This document shows positions 33,988-36,238 of a DNA stretch of 36,238 nt, piece by piece. The notes below the pieces were generated by a model. It was not told the DNA's origin. It made no database searches and saw only the letters and a program-made list of their open reading frames with translations. Positions within the stretch are counted from its first letter, which is position 1. Each line of letters opens with the position of its first letter. The translations under genes were made by a program, and so were the position numbers. This stretch comes from Leptolyngbya sp. Prado105 (GTDB lineage Bacteria > Cyanobacteriota > Cyanobacteriia > Leptolyngbyales > Leptolyngbyaceae): assembly GCA_025454375.1 (NCBI GenBank), contig JALOOO010000019.1, positions 1 to 36,238 on the forward strand, in the 5' to 3' direction.

Positions 33988-35799
33988 ATGAATATTGAGG
34001 AACTTGAAGGCAGTATTGAATCGATCGTGTTTACTTCCACCGAGACGGGATTTACGGTGGCACGGTTTCAGACTGTCGGAAAGAATCTCGTGACGATCGT
34101 GGGCAGTTTTATCAGTTTGAACCTGGGACAATCGTTGTTGCTCAGTGGAACTTGGCGGACGCATTCTCGCTATGGCTTGCAGTTTCAAGTCGAGCAGTAT
34201 AGCGAGGTCATGCCGGATTCGATCGCAAGTCTAGAAGCCTATTTAGCAAGTGGGGCGATTCAGGGGGTGGGGTCTGCGATCGCGAAACGAATTGTGGATC
34301 ATTTTGGGTTGGAGACGATTGAGATGCTCAATACTCAAATCGAGCGCTTGCGAGAAGTGAAGGGCATCAATCAAGCCAAGCTCGCTTTGATTAGGTCTTC
34401 TTGGCTAGAGCAGAAACAGATTCATGAAATCATGATGTTTTTGCAAAACTACGGGATTGGTCGAAGTCAGGCGGTGAAAGTCTTTAAGCGATATGGAGAC
34501 GATGCGATCTCAACGGTTTCAGCAAATCCGTATCAGCTTGCGGTCGATATTCGAGGCATTGGGTTTCACTCAGCCGATGGAATCGCAACTCAGTTAGGCA
34601 TTGCCCCGGATGCGGATACTCGGTATCGAAGTGCGATTTTGCACAGTTTACGTGAAGCGGGACGAGATGGGCATTGTTTTTTACCCCAAACGACTTTGAT
34701 CGAGAAATCGGCTCGGTTGCTTTCTCGTCCTGGGTACTCGGCAGAGCCTGAGCGTATCGAAGACCAACTGGTTTGGCTGGTTGCGGATGGAGAATTGTGG
34801 GTTGAAGAAAGCCGCAAATATCCGGGGCGGATGGGCTACTACTTGCCTGCATTTTATCGAGCGGAGTGCGCGATCGCGGAGCGTCTTAAGGTGCTTCTTA
34901 ACCAGGAGTTAGAAGTCAATTATGACTTTGTTGAGACCTGGATGCAGCAGTATTGTGAAACGTCGGATCTCATGCTTTCAGTCGAGCAGCGGCAAGCGGT
35001 CGTGCTGGCGGCAACGCAAAGAGTTGTGATTCTGACAGGGGGACCGGGTGTCGGGAAATCGCATACGACTCGTGCGATCGTTGAGCTTTGGGAAGCGATG
35101 GGAAAGCAAGTTCGTTTAGCATCACCGACTGGACGGGCTGCAAGACGACTTTCAGAATTGAGTCAGAGAGAGGCTTGTACTCTGCATCGATTGCTAGAGT
35201 ATGACCCGAGAAGTGGGTATTTTCAGCGGGATGAGACGCGCACGATTAAGGCGGATTGCGTTGTGATTGATGAGTTTTCGATGACGGACTTGTTTCTTGC
35301 GAATGCACTGTTCAAAGCGATTTCGATCAAGGCGCAGCTTCTGATCGTAGGCGATGTCGATCAGTTGCCGAGTGTGGGACCGGGAGCCGTGCTTCGCGAT
35401 TTAATTGCGTCTGAGCAAGTGCCTGTCGTGCGCTTAACTCAAGTTTGGAGACAGGCTCAAAGTTCGGCAATTATCTGTCATGCTCATGCGCTCAATCAGG
35501 GGGAAGTGCCCGAAATCGAGCGGTTTTCTCCGACTCCTGAATCGGATTGTTTATGGATCCCCTCGCACTCTCCGCAGCATGGCATTCAATGTATTCAGCA
35601 ATTGATTTCTGAAACGATCCCACAACTTGGATTTAATGCGTTTAATGATGTGCAAATCTTGTGTCCCATGATCAAAGGAGAAGTGGGCACAAAAGCACTC
35701 AATATCATGGCGCAGGCTTTGCTCAATCCGCCCAATGATAAGACGATCGAAGTTCAAGCTGAAGAGCTGTTCGGTCTTTATGATTTGCAGATGGTTTAA
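33988..35799 (+). CDS. recD2: RecD2-like DNA helicase, 3' end lost at a sequence junction
   Basis: An SF1B 5'-3' DNA helicase. Visible parts: OB-like N-terminus, helix-hairpin-helix repeats (AIQGVGSAIAKRIVDHFG and VKGINQAKL), Walker A LTGGPGVGKSHT (349-360), Walker B VVIDEFSM (426-432), and the conserved GDVDQLPSVGPGAVL (455-469) and QVWRQAQSS (485-493). Family members are ~740 aa. Here the match ends at about residue 587 (LNPPNDKTIE); the last 16 codons, to the stop at 35799, read through unrelated DNA. Motifs V and VI of the second RecA-like domain, and the SH3-containing C-terminal domain, are missing. The truncation is due to the junction at ~35750 and the product as given would be inactive. 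Confidence 0.9.
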   Translation: MNIEELEGSIESIVFTSTETGFTVARFQTVGKNLVTIVGSFISLNLGQSLLLSGTWRTHSRYGLQFQVEQYSEVMPDSIASLEAYLASGAIQGVGSAIAKRIVDHFGLETIEMLNTQIERLREVKGINQAKLALIRSSWLEQKQIHEIMMFLQNYGIGRSQAVKVFKRYGDDAISTVSANPYQLAVDIRGIGFHSADGIATQLGIAPDADTRYRSAILHSLREAGRDGHCFLPQTTLIEKSARLLSRPGYSAEPERIEDQLVWLVADGELWVEESRKYPGRMGYYLPAFYRAECAIAERLKVLLNQELEVNYDFVETWMQQYCETSDLMLSVEQRQAVVLAATQRVVILTGGPGVGKSHTTRAIVELWEAMGKQVRLASPTGRAARRLSELSQREACTLHRLLEYDPRSGYFQRDETRTIKADCVVIDEFSMTDLFLANALFKAISIKAQLLIVGDVDQLPSVGPGAVLRDLIASEQVPVVRLTQVWRQAQSSAIICHAHALNQGEVPEIERFSPTPESDCLWIPSHSPQHGIQCIQQLISETIPQLGFNAFNDVQILCPMIKGEVGTKALNIMAQALLNPPNDKTIEVQAEELFGLYDLQMV

Positions 35800-36238
35800 G
35801 GATATCAGTAAAAACATTTGGACGGACGTTTACTGGTTCAGCTCTGAATCGCGTGTCTGATATCACAATTTCATGCGACACCAGATCAATATCCTTCGTA
35901 CCATCGGACTGGCTTTCAAACTGAAGCACAGTACGTTGAAAGTCAAATTCCGCCAGACACGAATCTGCTCCATTAGACATGTCACGTGCTAGAAGCAATT
36001 CGACTCTCACACCTTCCAGCTGCAAGCATACGGACAGTCCCTTAGTTGGCATACCACTGAGTACAGATTGAGTTTTTGGATCCTTGAGATGTGACATAAG
36101 TTGGCTTTGAAACTCCTCTAGTTGCTCACCAAAATTATGGGCGAGTACTCCTCGAATCAGCTTGTACTGTGAATTATCAATGAACAGATGAACAGATGAT
36201 AGCTTACCATTGACACTAATGTCAGGTACAGCTCGACA
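35750..36238 (-). CDS. Fragment of an animal VPS13D-like gene (probable chimeric or contaminant DNA)
   Basis: From 36238 to 35750 the minus strand is open for 163 codons, in frame to both ends. The product aligns from memory with the VPS13D lipid-transfer protein: DNSQYKLIRGVLAHNFGE (human-like YKLIRGLLENNLGE), DPKTQSVLSG (DPRIHTVLSG), AEFDFQRTVLQFESQS (ARFDFKKCKLLYESFS), DIDLVSHEIVISDTRF (SINLVSHSMMAFDTRY), NVFTDILKPS (NVFSCIFQPA) and LQLEL (IQIEL). VPS13 proteins are eukaryotic; no bacterial gene of this type is known to me. The match stops at 35750, exactly where RecD2 similarity resumes on the other strand. Base use differs from the rest and no HIP1 octamers occur. No intron is visible. 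Confidence 0.78.

Noticed and set aside
34484-34852. 122-codon minus-strand frame in recD2
   Set aside because: It overlaps strongly conserved RecD2 sequence and is Ser/Pro/His-rich, typical of an antisense shadow.
1-35740. Frequent GCGATCGC octamers as possible regulatory sites
   Set aside because: These are HIP1 sequences, abundant and dispersed in cyanobacterial genomes, within genes as well as between them, so they are used only as a lineage marker.
1-36238. tRNA, rRNA, CRISPR array, transposase or phage genes
   Set aside because: No T-loop/anticodon arrangements, spaced direct repeats, integrase or transposase motifs were seen by eye; a computed search could still find weak ones.

Overview
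The window comes from a phycobilisome-containing cyanobacterium, probably a filamentous Leptolyngbya-like lineage (the rank is inference). It carries psaE (photosystem I subunit IV), a CpcS/CpeS-type phycobilin lyase and the cyanobacterial arginine dihydrolase ArgZ/AgrE, and it is densely scattered with GCGATCGC (HIP1) octamers. The exception is the last ~490 bases, which look like animal coding DNA.

Layout. 1-5.9 kb, all on the minus strand: the tail of an unidentified Lys/Pro-rich ORF, an esterase-like phytase-family exported protein, aroE, minE, minD, mutM, psaE (with a clean intrinsic terminator) and an exported protein of unknown function. 6.2-10.4 kb: a stand-alone GvpF/GvpL-family gene, a small secreted protein resembling the C-terminal domain of thiol-activated cytolysins, an SbcD/Mre11-like nuclease, and a secreted protein with two CAP domains. 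10.4-19.3 kb: a compact five-gene operon on the plus strand, DUF4132 - MoxR-type AAA+ ATPase - DUF5682 - VWA/MIDAS protein - double-SWIM zinc-finger protein, with junctions that overlap or almost touch. 19.5-25.3 kb: a GT-A-type glycosyltransferase, a lipase-like alpha/beta hydrolase, a lysophospholipid acyltransferase, a SAM methyltransferase and argZ. 25.4-31.4 kb: CpcS-like lyase, ferritin-like diiron protein, the rsfS/yqeK pair, a YugP-like metallopeptidase, a response regulator with a C-terminal coiled coil, lipA and a gamma-glutamylcyclotransferase-like gene. 31.5-35.7 kb: an anti-sigma/ECF-sigma pair, a previously unlisted 49-aa membrane micro-ORF with a very strong Shine-Dalgarno, an L,D-transpeptidase and recD2.

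Two places deserve most attention. The first is the five-gene operon. It pairs a MoxR ATPase with a VWA protein, as in known AAA+/VWA remodelling machines, and adds three poorly understood partners. It corresponds gene for gene to the uncharacterised E. coli yehI/yehL/yehM/yehP/yehQ set as I remember it, so it is a conserved multi-protein system of unknown function. The second is the right end. recD2 stops abruptly after about 587 codons, and the sequence switches at ~35750 to a 163-codon open frame on the minus strand that resembles animal VPS13D. This is most simply an assembly or library chimera, or host contamination at a contig end.

Smaller points are several palindromic interspersed repeats at gene ends, an 18-base Shine-Dalgarno leader that occurs twice around the sigma-factor locus, and a GTA-N8-TAC (NtcA-type) box upstream of argZ. 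I found no tRNA or rRNA genes, CRISPR arrays, transposases or phage genes.
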